Assembly (NCBI GenBank): GCA_024291935.2
Contig: CM044313.1
Location: forward strand, 86,427,001-86,491,000
From: Okapia johnstoni
Lineage: Eukaryota > Chordata > Mammalia > Artiodactyla > Giraffidae
Direction of reading: 5' to 3'
Length of the DNA: 64,000 bases
Each line of letters opens with the position of its first letter. The stretch's first letter is position 1. The notes beneath the pieces were generated by a model. The model ran no database searches and was not told the origin of the DNA. It saw nothing but the letters and a program-made list of their open reading frames with translations. The position numbers and the translations under genes are program-made. Shown here piece after piece: positions 34,096 to 43,959 of the stretch.

Positions 34096-34351
34096 TAAAT
34101 ACACATTACCAAACAAAGACTTGATACCTACCTAACTGCAGTTTCAATCTTCCCCAAGAATGTACTCTGAGCAAGTTAGTCTGGAGGTTCCTGGTCAGCA
34201 CCAGAGGAATAATGTGCCTTTGTCCTCAAAAGGAAGGTGACCTAGACTGAAATAATCCTCTTTTCATTTATGACTTCCTTGTCCCAGCTCCTCTCTGTCC
34301 TTAAACCCCTTTCCTTCCCTATAGTTCTTTGGAGCTCTTTTCTATTTACCA

Positions 34352-34533
34352 CGGGCTTCCCCTGTGGCTCAGAGGGTAAAAAATCTGCATGCAATACTGG
34401 AGACCTGGGTCAGATCCCCAGGTTGGGAAGATTCCCTGGAGCAGGAAATGGCAACCCACTCCGGTATTCATGAATGGAAAATTCCATGGACAGAGGAGCC
34501 TGGGGTTGCAAAGTTGTCAGGCACGACTGAGGG
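34352..34533 (+). mobile_element. Bov-tA SINE with tail deletion
   Basis: Sense copy in the ERV LTR. About 25 bases normally found between 'gagcctgg' and 'ggttgcaaag' (the 'ctacagtccatg' block) are missing. Confidence 0.9.
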
Positions 34534-34615
34534 AGAGGCTCCTGCCAAATTCATGAATCATTTATTAAACTTGTTAAGTCTTCAGATTTACTCAGTTCCA
34601 TTTTACTTTTTAACA

Positions 34616-35257
34616 CACATACACATGCATATGTGTATAAAATGTTGCTCAATATATATTATATGTAATTAATATATACAAATCATTTCCTTATAATTCT
34701 TTCTGCAATTATTTTTAAGGGTGAGTTCAGTGTGTCTGATATACTATGATCATAGCATAGTAAACAAGATTGTTGAAAGCTTTTCACTTTACAACATGAT
34801 CATGTTTTTTCTTGAACTATTCTTAAAAAGTGTATTGTCAGTGATGATTTCCTTCAGGAAATGGTATCAACTGTCATGGCCCTTGGGATGTGAGTGGGCA
34901 GGACGTGGCCTGGTGGAGGTATGACGGGACTAGGCATTTCCTCTGAGTCAGTATCAGAATATCCTAAAGAGGGATCATGCTGCTGCTCTCTTTAGCTCCC
35001 TGTACACTGTGCTGTGCTTAGTCGCTCAGCTGTGTCTGACTCTTTGCGACCCCTACATCCTATCTTTTTCACTCTATTTAGGTGAAACCATACACAACCA
35101 CTTTTGTTGGTTTCATGGGGAAAGAGAAGTTACAAAGAAAGTTCGAATTCTGTTAATTGTCATCAAGTTATTCCTTAGGTAGAACTCTAAGAGACCAATG
35201 GTTGCAATATTTAAAACATTAAAACCTAGAACAATTCTTATAACATATTTTTCAGAA
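34616..35257. other. Spacer with a BovB-tail scrap
   Basis: No gene seen. A 50-bp BovB/SINE tail piece lies at 35003-35053 ('gtgcttagtcgctcagctgt'). Confidence 0.5.
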
Positions 35258-35840
35258 TATAGCTCCTTTACAACGTTGTGTTAGTGTCTGCTGTACAGCA
35301 AAGTGAATCAGCTATGTATGCATCTATCCTCTCTGTTTAAAATGTCCTTCCCATTTAGGTTACCGTAAAGCACTGAGTAGAATCTCCCTGTGCTGTGAGG
35401 TACAGCAGGTTCTCATTCATTATCTGTTTTATACATAGTAGTACATATATGGGCTTCCTTGGTGGCTCAGACAGTAAAGAATCCACCTGCAGTGCAGAAG
35501 GCCTGGGTTTGATCCCTGGGTTGGGAAGATCCCCTGAAGGAGGGCATGGCAACCCACTCCAGTATTCTTGCCTGGAGAATTCCATGGACACAGGAGCCTG
35601 GTGGGCTACAGTCCATGGGGTCGCAAAGCGTTGGACATGACTGAGCGACTACTCACAGCACAGTATATATGTCAATCCTAATCTCCCAATTCATCCCACC
35701 CCTTTGTCCCCCTTTGGTGTCCATTTGTCAGAAAGAGAAAAGCAAATATCATATATTAATGCATATATGTCAGATCTCTAAAAATGGTACAGATGACTCT
35801 ATTTGCAAAGCAGAAATAGACACAGACGCAGAGAACAAAC
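35258..35840 (-). mobile_element. L1 3' end with 5' inversion (twin priming), carrying a SINE
   Basis: The left part (35258 to about 35728, minus the SINE) is the complement of the artiodactyl L1 3' UTR ('gctgtacagcaaagtgaatc', then 'ctccctgtgctgtgaggt', then 'gtcaatcctaatctcccaat'). From about 35729 the adjoining upstream L1 segment runs in the sense direction ('cagaaagagaaaagcaaata' to 'cagacgcagagaacaaac'). Flanks 'tatttttcagaa' (35246-35257) and 'tatttttgagaa' (35841-35852) are a 12-base duplication with one mismatch. Confidence 0.9.
35451..35661 (+). mobile_element. Bov-tA SINE
   Basis: Sense copy inserted into the inverted L1, whose 3' UTR complement continues after it. It is low in divergence. 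The flanks 'agtacatatat' and 'agtatatatg' resemble a target duplication. Confidence 0.93.
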
Positions 35841-35852
35841 TATTTTTGAGAA

Positions 35853-37034
35853 GGATTTTGTGCCATTCTCATCTTTAACTATGACTCTGTTACAAAAATA
35901 GTATAATTCAGATTTCCCAAAAAAGCAAATAATGAATTTGTTTTATGGATAATTATAGAGTTATTTTACCCCATGTTTTATTTTGGTTTTTTGTTTGTTT
36001 GTTTGTTTTGTTTTTGGCAATGATGTATATCTGAATCTTTACCTCAGTATCATTCCCATAAAAATAAACTACACCATTCAAATGCTAAGTCTGTTACTAG
36101 AAACCTCACTTGATTATGAAAATTATTGTAATCAATATATGTATTCTAAAAGGTTTTTCATTTTTACAAACATTTCTTAAGGCAAATCATGCTTGCATTG
36201 ATTTTCTAACTTTCTGTATTTGCCCATTGAAAGATGTGCAAAGAAGTGCATTTATTAATGATAGCTGTATGCAACCTCTGTTGGGCATGAGTCATGGAGG
36301 AGATATTTTTGAGTTTCAAGTAAGTATATCATGAAATGAGATTCTCTTAATATTCCCAACATGGTTTATCTTCTATAAAAGAGTTCATTAAGCATATAGT
36401 GCACGATGCTTAAACATGACCAGTATAGAGAATTCAAACCTCCTTAAGCATTAACAATATAAATAAAATAAAATATCTTCAGCTAATTTGTGCCTTTTGA
36501 AAGCTGGAAAAAAATATGACCTAAATTTGGTATAGACAAGTTTCCAAGACATTGGTTCCAATAGAAGGTTTCAACTCATTGTGGTCCTATATTCACACTT
36601 CTAAAAGGCTTTGGGGATAACAGCAAACCACAGGAAGTATGCTTGCACACAGCTGGCAAGAAAAGTCTGAAAGAACACATGCTGTCCTCATCTCAGCCCA
36701 CTAGATTGCTGCTGCCAGCTTGGGCTTAAGTTCTCTGGTCATTCAGCATTGATTTCACTCTGAGTCTGTCACAGAGAAGCCAATCAGGAGCGATCGTTAA
36801 ATTGTCTCACTTCTAAAACAGACACTGGGCCTGAAATGAGTCCAATGTCCACTAAGCTTTTCTCCTTGAAAAGGTGGAAAGGGTCATAAGAAATAGCATG
36901 CTTTTGTCAGTTGGAGCATATAGCCACAATGGAAATATCTGAAATCTTTGAGATTAGTTTGCCAAGAAAGAAGATAAAAGATTACCTTAAAATATTTTTA
37001 ATTAGAGGGTCTTTCTTGAACCATTACAATATTT
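35853..37034. other. Repeat-poor block, possibly unique sequence
   Basis: No interspersed repeat recognised apart from a TTTG-type simple repeat near 35985-36018. Composition is more balanced at 36580-36900. It contains a weak candidate exon (36234-36319). Confidence 0.45.
36234..36319 (+). other. Candidate 86-nt exon (weak)
   Basis: The right edge has a strong donor match (CAA|GTAAGT at 36317-36325). The left edge has a usable acceptor AG at 36232-36233 with a 'ttctaac' branch-like motif about 25 bases upstream and a partly pyrimidine-rich run. One phase is open throughout ('FINDSCMQPLLGMSHGGD'). I recognise no protein family and no flanking exons, so a chance match is quite possible. Confidence 0.2.
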
Positions 37035-37819
37035 CACCTTTCTCATATAATACAGTGGATAGATCATATACGTGAGAATGCCATGTAATAATGTAAGGCT
37101 GCATGATTAAAAAAAAAAAGAAAAACTTGTATCTGTGCTAATTATTGATCTTATATTCTGAGATAATCATCAGTATTCACTTAATCAGTTTAGTTATTGA
37201 TATATCATGCCAAGTTAATTCCAGATTCTGTCTGACAACGGGTTATTTATTGTGTGTGATTTTATGAAGCAGTCATTGAGTTTTTAATAAGCACATAAAA
37301 GTGTGAACAAATTTTATTGACATTTATTTCAGATTGAGATTGCATCTGGATCCTATAAGAATAAAAACAAAAAGTTATTTCCTTTGCACATGAACTTGGA
37401 AGTTATTTGGGAAGTTTTGCTATTTCAAAAAAATAATGTAACTTGTGTTTCTTAAGTACCTGCTGTCATGATTGTGGAAGATGTTGATAATATTCTATTC
37501 CTTGTGACATTCTGCTGTCAACCTTTATGGACAGAATGACTCCAGGAACCTAGGATACCTCTGCTTTAGACATAAATGTGTATATGCAATTTATGAATTG
37601 GAATTGAAAAGAAAGCAACCCAGGAAGTTTCTCACTGTATACCAAATACATGTATATGTATATTTCCTTTCTCAGGTAGTGGATAGATCATAAATGTGAA
37701 AATGTCATGTGATAATGTAAGGCTGCATGAAGAAGAAAAAAAAACTTATATCTGTGCTAATTATTGATCGTATATTCTGGGATAACAATCAGTTAGTCAT
37801 CGCTCACTGTATACCAAAT
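37035..37819. repeat. Local dispersed duplication
   Basis: A roughly 130-bp segment (37035-37176) recurs at 37665-37793 with about 85-90% identity by eye; shared blocks include 'gtggatagatcata', 'aatgtaaggctgcatga' and 'tctgtgctaattattgatc'. In addition the 17-mer 'ctcactgtataccaaat' occurs at 37631-37647 and 37803-37819. The unit does not match a repeat family I know. Confidence 0.85.
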
Positions 37820-37939
37820 CTGCTTATGTCTAGATTTCTAGCCTTCAGAAGAGTAAGACATAAATTTCTGTTGATTATAAACCACCCACTCTAGGGTATT
37901 CTGTCACACCAGCCCAATCTGGCTAAGTAAAGACTTTAC

Positions 37940-38470
37940 AAATAATTCTTCCCAGGGTGTGGCTTACTTTTTAGGTTCTTATTGGTGTCCTTTGAACAAA
38001 CCAAGTTTTTAATTTTGATCAAATCTAATGCATTATTTTTTTTCCTTTATGCATTGTGCATTTGATGTTGTATCTAAAAACTCTTAATCCAGGGTCAGGA
38101 ATATCTCAGTTTTTCTTCTAAAGGTTTTATGTTTTTATTTGTATGATGCATTTTGAAATTATGGTGTGAAATACAGCTTCCCTGGTGGCTCAGATAGTAA
38201 AGAATCTTCCTGCAATGCAGGAGACCCTGGTTCAGTCCCTGGGTTGGGAAGATCCCCTGGGGAGGGGAATGGCAACCCACTCCACTTTTCTTGCCTGGAA
38301 AATACCATGGACAGAGGAGCCTGGCGGGCTGCAGTCCATGGGGTCACAAAGAGGCAGACACAACTGAATGACTAACACTTTCATATGGTGTGAAATATGA
38401 GTCTAAATTAATTTCTTTGTTCATGGTTATCTAATTGTCTCAATACCATTGATAACACCTTTCAATCCCC
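37940..38470 (-). mobile_element. L1 3' region, antisense, split by a SINE
   Basis: Complement of L1 sequence: 'attggtgtcctttgaacaaa', 'gcattgtgcatttgatgttg', 'tttcttctaaaggttttatg', and after the SINE 'tctaattgtctcaataccat'. A Bov-tA with a perfect 14-base duplication interrupts it. It is diverged and non-coding. Confidence 0.8.
38174..38383 (+). mobile_element. Bov-tA SINE with perfect 14-bp target-site duplication
   Basis: Sense copy, full length, flanked by 'tatggtgtgaaata' at 38160-38173 and 38384-38397. The intact duplication indicates a comparatively young insertion. Confidence 0.96.
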
Positions 38471-38529
38471 AGGATATTGCTTCAGTTAACTAGTAAATTC
38501 TCCAGGAGGCCAAAGCTGCTAAATCTTAG

Positions 38530-38742
38530 ATGTGTTGTGTGCTTACTCAGTCGTGTCTGACTCTTTGCGACCCCATGGGCTGTAGCCCTCCAGGCTCCTC
38601 TGTCCATGGGGATTCTCTAGACAAGAATACTGAAGTGGGTTACCATTTCCTCCTCCAGGGAATCTTCCCAAGCCAGGGATCAAACCCAGGTCTCCTGCAT
38701 TGCAGGCGGATTCTTTACCATCTGAGCCACCAGGAAAGCCCC
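38530..38742 (-). mobile_element. Bov-tA SINE with target-site duplication
   Basis: Full-length antisense copy flanked by 'aaatcttag' (38521-38529 and 38743-38751). Confidence 0.95.
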
Positions 38743-38751
38743 AAATCTTAG

Positions 38752-39187
38752 GTACTTAGGTCACATGATAACTTATAGGAATATGTTCAAGCATTCAGTC
38801 TCCATTGAAACTTGAGTTTCTAAGAGTAATTGCTCCAAAATCCTAAATGTTTGACTGTGATTCTTCAACAGGGACCTGTCAAAATCTCCATAAACTTCCC
38901 TATTTGCCATAGACACTTCAAGCATCAATCTCATCTGCTTTGTCATACAGCCAAGGAGAAGATCCCCTTGCACAGAAAGGGACCAATGAATACTTTCTCT
39001 AGGATATATCAAGGAAGTTCTGACATTTCAACTTTGTTTAGTTTAAGTTACTGTTTGGATCCAACTTTCAATTAATCAATTACTCTAAAGTCTTTCGAGT
39101 TAACAGATTGATCCTAGAATCTGATTAGTGAATCCCTATCAATAAAGTTGGTCTGAAACAATATTATGTTCTTTCATTCAGATTAAC
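38752..39187. other. No feature recognised
   Basis: Unassigned sequence. Overlapping open frames on both strands (38773-39075) show no known motif. Confidence 0.4.
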
Positions 39188-39230
39188 TAGTAAAGAATCT
39201 GCCTGCTATGCAGGAGACCCCGGTTCAATT
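39188..39230 (+). mobile_element. Bov-tA head fragment
   Basis: Only the tRNA-like head remains ('tagtaaagaatctgcctgct' to 'gagaccccggttcaatt'), cut off sharply at the right. Confidence 0.8.
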
Positions 39231-39321
39231 AGTTTTCTCTGTTATGAGCAGAAGTCTCGCACTGACTTGGACATGAAATATGAGCCAGCAATCAATTTTT
39301 TGACATTTTGTAGTACATTTT

Positions 39322-39540
39322 GGGCTTCCCTGGCGGCTCAGATGGTAACGAATCCACCTACAATGCAGGAGACCTGGGTTTGATCCCTGGGTTTGATCCC
39401 TGGGTTGGGCAGATCCCCTGGAGGATGGCATGACAACCCACTCCAGTATTCTTGCCTGGGGAACCCCCATGGACAGAGGAGCCTTGCGGGCTACCATCCA
39501 TGGGGTTGCAAAGAGTTGGACACGACTGAGCAACTAAACA
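39322..39540 (+). mobile_element. Bov-tA SINE with 13-bp internal tandem duplication
   Basis: Sense copy. 'gggtttgatccct' (the B-box region of the tRNA-like head) is duplicated exactly in tandem at 39376-39388 and 39389-39401. Confidence 0.94.
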
Positions 39541-40051
39541 CAGCATTCTGATTCAGGACCTTTAGACTCTATTCCTGTATGTGTTTTCTCCAGATTTGGG
39601 TCAACGAAAGTTGGCAAAACCTTGCAGTTATTCCCCATGTGTGTAGAATCCAGTTACAGGGTCTAGAAACAATGAGAGGTGTAAGGACTAGGTCCTCAGA
39701 AGTGTCAGCAGTTCTTTTCAAGGCAACTATCTCAGGGGAGACTATTACAGATTCTTCAGGAAAAAGGAGATCAATGTCTTCATACAAGAGGAAAGACTGC
39801 TGTATCGATAAAGAAGGCTTTAGAGAATTTAGGGTCTAAGGTTTAGGACTCCTTATAATCTTACCATAGGGACCCATCCATATGTGCAGCAGAACATGAA
39901 GACTTAATGTGAAAGAGGAAAAAGTCCAGAAAGACATTGGCAGAGTCAGGAGAATTTGATAAGCCAGGACAAAAACAGGAATCAAGTGAGAGAGTGAACA
40001 ATGAAGTTGCACTGCAGCATTGGAGGCAAGTAAGTGGCAAGCGAGTAAGTT
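39541..40051. other. Unassigned, possibly retroviral
   Basis: About 500 bases of balanced composition with overlapping 72-91 codon frames on both strands. A minus-strand frame (39569-39787, with 'DIDLLFPEE') has an ERV-like feel, but I cannot assign it to gag or another gene. Confidence 0.3.
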
Positions 40052-40063
40052 AAGAACTCCCAT

Positions 40064-40130
40064 AGGGTGCAGCAGAAGCCAGCACAGCATTGTAATGCAA
40101 GTTTCCTCCAATTAAATAAAAAAAAAAAAA
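40064..40130 (+). mobile_element. 67-bp L1 micro-insertion with perfect target-site duplication
   Basis: Only the last 50 or so bases of an artiodactyl L1 3' end ('cagcacagcattgtaatgca', 'cctccaattaaataaa') plus an A-rich tail are present. The 12-base duplication 'aagaactcccat' is exact (40052-40063 and 40131-40142). Confidence 0.9.
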
Positions 40131-40142
40131 AAGAACTCCCAT

Positions 40143-40250
40143 GGGACTTTCCCGGTGGACCAGTGGTTGGGGCACCACACTCACAATGCAGGGGGAACAG
40201 GTGCGATCCCTGGCTGGAGAACTGGAATCCCATTACCACAAGGCACAGAA
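40143..40250 (+). mobile_element. CHR-type tRNA-derived SINE (short form)
   Basis: Head 'gggactttcccggtggacca' and 'gcagggggaacaggtgcgat' match the cetartiodactyl CHR SINE. It stops against a BovB tail. Confidence 0.8.
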
Positions 40251-40412
40251 GGGGGCAACAGAGAATGAGACAGTTGGATGGCATTATTGACTCAATGGAC
40301 ATGAATTTGAGCAAACTCTGGGAGATGGTGAAGGACAGGGAAGCCTGGTGTGCTGCAGTCCATGGGGTTGCAAAAAGTCGGACAGGACTGAGCAACTGAA
40401 CAAAAACAACAA
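40251..40412 (+). mobile_element. BovB 3' end fragment
   Basis: Last 160 bp of BovB in sense orientation ('gagaatgagacagttggatg' to 'ggactgagcaactgaac'). Confidence 0.9.
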
Positions 40413-40850
40413 CCAAAATAAAGCAACAACAACAAAATCCATGAAAAAAATAATAAAGGAGAGCAGACAATGCAAGTAGATACTTAAATAAACACTTTTT
40501 TAAAGCCAACTCCCTGCCCAGCATACTCTTTTCTGCTTGAGAGAAATAGTCTTCTGGAGCTGAGTTTTGGACTCACAGTTTCAACTAACCCTGGAAGATG
40601 CACAGTTGTTTGGATCTGCAGATAAGGACGGCAGACTACTACACAATTTTACATGAGAAAACTGAACATCTGCAGGTTTTGGCATTGATGAGGACTCTGG
40701 AACCAACCACCCGTGAATACTGAGGGATGCCTGTGCTCTCACCTTCCTGATCACCCAGTCACTCTGCTCTAAATGCCTCCAATTCTCTGTGACCTTTCTA
40801 AATCATGTCATGAAGAATTAAATGCAGCTATGTGCCATTGTGCATATATG
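40413..40850. other. No feature recognised
   Basis: Spacer with an A/AAC-rich start (the likely tail of the BovB fragment) and otherwise unassigned sequence. Confidence 0.4.
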
Positions 40851-41058
40851 TGTGCTCAGTTGTGTCCAACTCTTTGTGACCCTATAACTGTAGCCTGCCA
40901 GGCTCCTCTGTCCATGGGATTCTCCGGGCAAGAATACTGAAGTGGGCTGCCATGCCCTCCTCCAGGGGATCATCCCGACCCAGGGATCAAACTTGGGTCT
41001 TCTATGTCTCCTGCATTGCAAGTGGATTCTTTACCACTGAGCCAACTTGGCAAGCCCC
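40851..41058 (-). mobile_element. Bov-tA SINE
   Basis: Full-length antisense copy from 'tgtgctcagttgtgtccaac' to 'gccaacttggcaagcccc'. Weakly similar flanks around 'cattgt' may be its target duplication. Confidence 0.92.
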
Positions 41059-41162
41059 CTCTGTCATTGTATATGACATAAATTGCACAGAGGGGAAAAT
41101 GATTATTAGGAGTAAGATCAAGAGGAAGACACATAAATTTACTGAGATGTAGTTTATTCATT

Positions 41163-41436
41163 GGAGAAGGCAATGGCACCCCACTCCAGTACTCTTGCTT
41201 GGAAAATCCCAGGGACGGAGGAGCCTGGTGGGCTGCAGTCCGTGGGGTCGCTAAGAGTCAGACACGACTGAGCGACTTCACTTTCACTTTCCCTTTCATG
41301 CACTGGAGAAGGAAATGGCAACCCACTCCAGTATTCTTGCCTGGAGAATCCCAAGGATGGCGGAGCCTGGTGGGCTGCCGTCTATGGGGTCGCAGAGAGT
41401 CGGACACGACTGAAGCGACTTAGCAGCAGCAGCAGC
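41163..41436 (+). mobile_element. BOV-A2 dimeric SINE with target-site duplication
   Basis: Complete sense dimer: 'ggagaaggcaatggcacccc' start, middle linker 'cactttcactttccctttca', and CAG-repeat end. Flanks 'agtttattcatt' (41151-41162) and 'agttcattcatt' (41437-41448) are a 12-base duplication with one mismatch. Confidence 0.96.
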
Positions 41437-41448
41437 AGTTCATTCATT

Positions 41449-42374
41449 CTTAAAAGGGTGTTACCGATTTCTCAAGGAATTTTGAGGAAGATTATTTCAG
41501 AAACTACACATAAAATTTAGTCTTTTGAAAATATAAACATTAACATATAAACTATTGCCATTATTAAAATGCATTTGGCTAATACTAAAAGGAATAGAAA
41601 TCATATTTATGTACTCACAGTACTTTGAACCTTTCAACCTTTCAAGCACATTGCTGCTGCTGCTAAGTCACCTCAGTCGTGTCTGACTCTGTGCAACCCC
41701 ATAGACGGCAGCCCACCAAGCTCGCCTGTCCCTGGGATTCTCCAGGCAAGAACACTGGAGTGGGTTGCCATTTCCTTAAATCACAGCTAATAATTCTCTA
41801 CTTACAAAATTGTTTCTTTAAAAAAAAACACCATTTGCTTTATTTCCTTAGCAGTAATATTTGGTATCATTATCATGTTTTACAGATTACCTTTGTATGG
41901 GTGTAGGTTGTCAGTATCTATTCTGTAACTCATAAACTTATACAATTGCTGGACCAAATTTAAGACAAAGACAAATTATAAACTTTCAGAAACTACTCCA
42001 CCATATTAACATCCATGCTTTGTCACTACTCATAATGCAAAATCCATCAGTTTTGATTATATTTACTTTTATATAATTCAATGAAATTTCTCTATTATTT
42101 GTACAAGGAAGTAATACAATTTGTAAAATGCATCTTTGAAAACACACCACATATGCAACTAATCTTGACCTCATTTGATAATTTTTCTCTCATGTTGGAG
42201 AAAGAAAAGGATGATAGCTTTTATTTGACTGCTGAAGTTAAGATTCTTTACATAAAACTACAATATCTTTTGAAAATTGATATCTTGTTGAGAAGAAATC
42301 ATGTGAAAAAAGACAAGAAATCAGTCCAAGTAGTAAGGTTATTTGTAAGGTATGATGTAAGAAGATGACCAGAG
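41449..42374. other. AT-rich spacer around a Bov-A monomer
   Basis: No gene seen. The interval contains the Bov-A monomer listed at 41653-41777; the rest is unassigned AT-rich sequence. Confidence 0.4.
41653..41777 (-). mobile_element. Half BOV-A2 (single monomer)
   Basis: Antisense first monomer of BOV-A2 with the CTG-repeat end, stopping at 'gggttgccatttcctt' before the linker. It lies 216 bases from the opposite-strand BOV-A2. Confidence 0.92.
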
Positions 42375-42896
42375 TGTGAAATAAAATTCTTATTTTAATG
42401 GCAAGGCAAGAAAAATTTAAACATAAACAATTTTCCCTGCCCTTTGGCCTTCTCTCCAGACTTTACTGTGCGTTGTGTATCTACATTTTGCATCAACCAG
42501 ACTTTCTGATAGAAATACCTGCTCAGCCTTTCTTCCAGCACCAACAAGACCACTCCTTGAAGATAATGTTCCTTCTTAATCTTGTAAGAGGCCATGATGA
42601 CCCACGGCCCACTTACTGGCTTTGTAGGCTTAGATCTGATTGTGTCGTTGTTGTTCAGTTGCTAAGTTGTGTCCGACTCTGCAGCCCTACGGACTGCAGC
42701 ATGCTAGGCTCAAACTGCCAATAAGATGCCATTTAATGTACAGCCCCCTAAAAAAACTTGTATAGCTATGCTTCAACTTCTAATGGCTATAACAGTTCTC
42801 AGGCTGTTCCTAAGTTATAATCCTCGATTTGGCTCAAATAAAATTTTCTACTTCTTTCTTAGAGCAGCTGATTAATTTTTCATCTACAAAAGAACA
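42375..42896 (+). mobile_element. Probable solo LTR, holding a BovB-tail scrap
   Basis: The right part looks like the R/U5 of a ruminant LTR: 'atggctataacagttctcag', 'cctcgatttggctcaaataa' with AATAAA at 42837-42842, and an end near 'gattaatttttcatctaca'. A 67-bp BovB tail piece (42646-42712, minus strand) interrupts it. The left boundary is uncertain and the family is not named. Confidence 0.5.
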
Positions 42897-43959
42897 GGTG
42901 AAAGTAATTGCAGTAAGTGGATATATTTTATAGGAAATGGAAAAAAAGCAAAGCTTATATCCTATTGATTTTCAACCTATACCAGTGTAGCAGGCTGGAA
43001 ATATTTTGAAGATTGAAAAATAACTATTTGTATATGTGTGCATGTGTGTATATATATGTACACACATGTGTACATATAATTACAATGATGTTTTATAATA
43101 AAATATTTTATTTTTTAATTTATAAAGGGTTACTTTCTACTTTTTGTAACTACTTCCTTTCCATTTAAACCTTTTGTTTCAATTTGCCCATACATGAATT
43201 GTTGGTTTATCCCTTGTCAGTCTTAATTTATCATAATTGATTGATACTGACTACTTTAGGAGGAAATTATTTAACTGTGATTGACTGGGGACATTTAACT
43301 TTATTGAAAAGAAACAGCAGGGGAAAAATGGAGGAAATAGTAAATGTGCTCATTTGTAAGAAAAAGACTTCAGACACAGTTTGGCTCCTTGAGCTGAATA
43401 AAGGCTTATTGAGATTAAGTTGACATAATTAATTGAATAGAAATTTTACATCCTTTCTTGTAAAATGGAATTAGAGATGAAGATCTTATTTGAAATTTAA
43501 TAAGACATGAATATGTTCAGAGACTGTATAATGAAATACATATAAATGAAAAAAAATTACCAAGATAATATTTTAAAACCACTTCAGAAATATTTATCCC
43601 TGAGACATACTACCTTTGAAAAATTTAGTCAATAGAATAGACTTAACGTATTATATATTTGATATATATGTATAGTCATGGAAGATTTTATAATTGTTCA
43701 CATTTTACCAATAAAAACTTTTGGTTCAAAGAGATAAAACCACAGCATTATCAAGTGGCCATTCAGCCAGCAGTCCAGGTTTTCTCACTCTAGATCCTAC
43801 TTTGTTGATAATATACTATTGCTTTCCTTCAACATTTCTTTTTCATAACACTCCTTTTGCTCTCCTCAAAATATAAGGTGAAGTGCTCACATTTCTGTTA
43901 AAACTAATAAACTGACTACTGAAAATGTAGTGGTGGGAGGAGGTATAATTTTCCTTCTA
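42897..43959. other. AT-rich, mostly unassigned
   Basis: No gene recognised. A TATA/TG-rich patch lies near 43030-43070. A possible MIR/L2 remnant is listed separately. Confidence 0.4.
43696..43803 (-). repeat. Possible MIR or L2 remnant
   Basis: Order of words ('acattttaccaataaaaact', 'ggttcaaagagataaaa', 'ccagcagtccaggtttt') resembles an antisense MIR/L2. Highly diverged, so only tentative. Confidence 0.35.

Larger units (their letters stand above)
23850..34615 (+). mobile_element. Class I (gamma-type) endogenous retrovirus, decayed and heavily interrupted
   Basis: Remnants occur in proviral order on the plus strand: gag (about 23850-25040), protease (27600-28250), a shrunken RT region and RNase H (28251-30677), RNase H/integrase (31210-32640), a short 3' internal part (33072-33830) and a 3' LTR (33831-34615). 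No 5' LTR is found and no envelope gene is recognisable. Between these pieces sit one BOV-A2, eight Bov-tA copies (two of them in the LTR), a 2 kb BovB, a BovB tail and an L1. Every ORF carries stops and frameshifts, so the locus cannot encode functional protein. The class is inferred from the gag and pol motif style. Confidence 0.8.
33831..34615 (+). mobile_element. ERV 3' LTR, holding two SINEs
   Basis: It begins TG after the purine-rich tract ('tgttgaaaaaggaaacagca') and ends CA ('actttttaaca'). Without the two Bov-tA insertions it is about 390 bp. Blocks 'gcaggccaaaatggagtc', 'aaaggaaggtgacctagact' and 'ttcttt-ggagctctttt' look like U3/R sequence of a ruminant class I LTR. The partner 5' LTR is not in the window in recognisable form. 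Confidence 0.7.

Noticed and set aside
36967..37320. Conserved regulatory element
   Set aside because: The block looks repeat-poor in places, but conservation cannot be judged from one sequence, so no regulatory call is made.
39982..40524. 180-codon minus-strand frame
   Set aside because: It runs across the complements of a BovB tail, a CHR SINE and a micro L1, so it is a chance frame through unrelated repeats.
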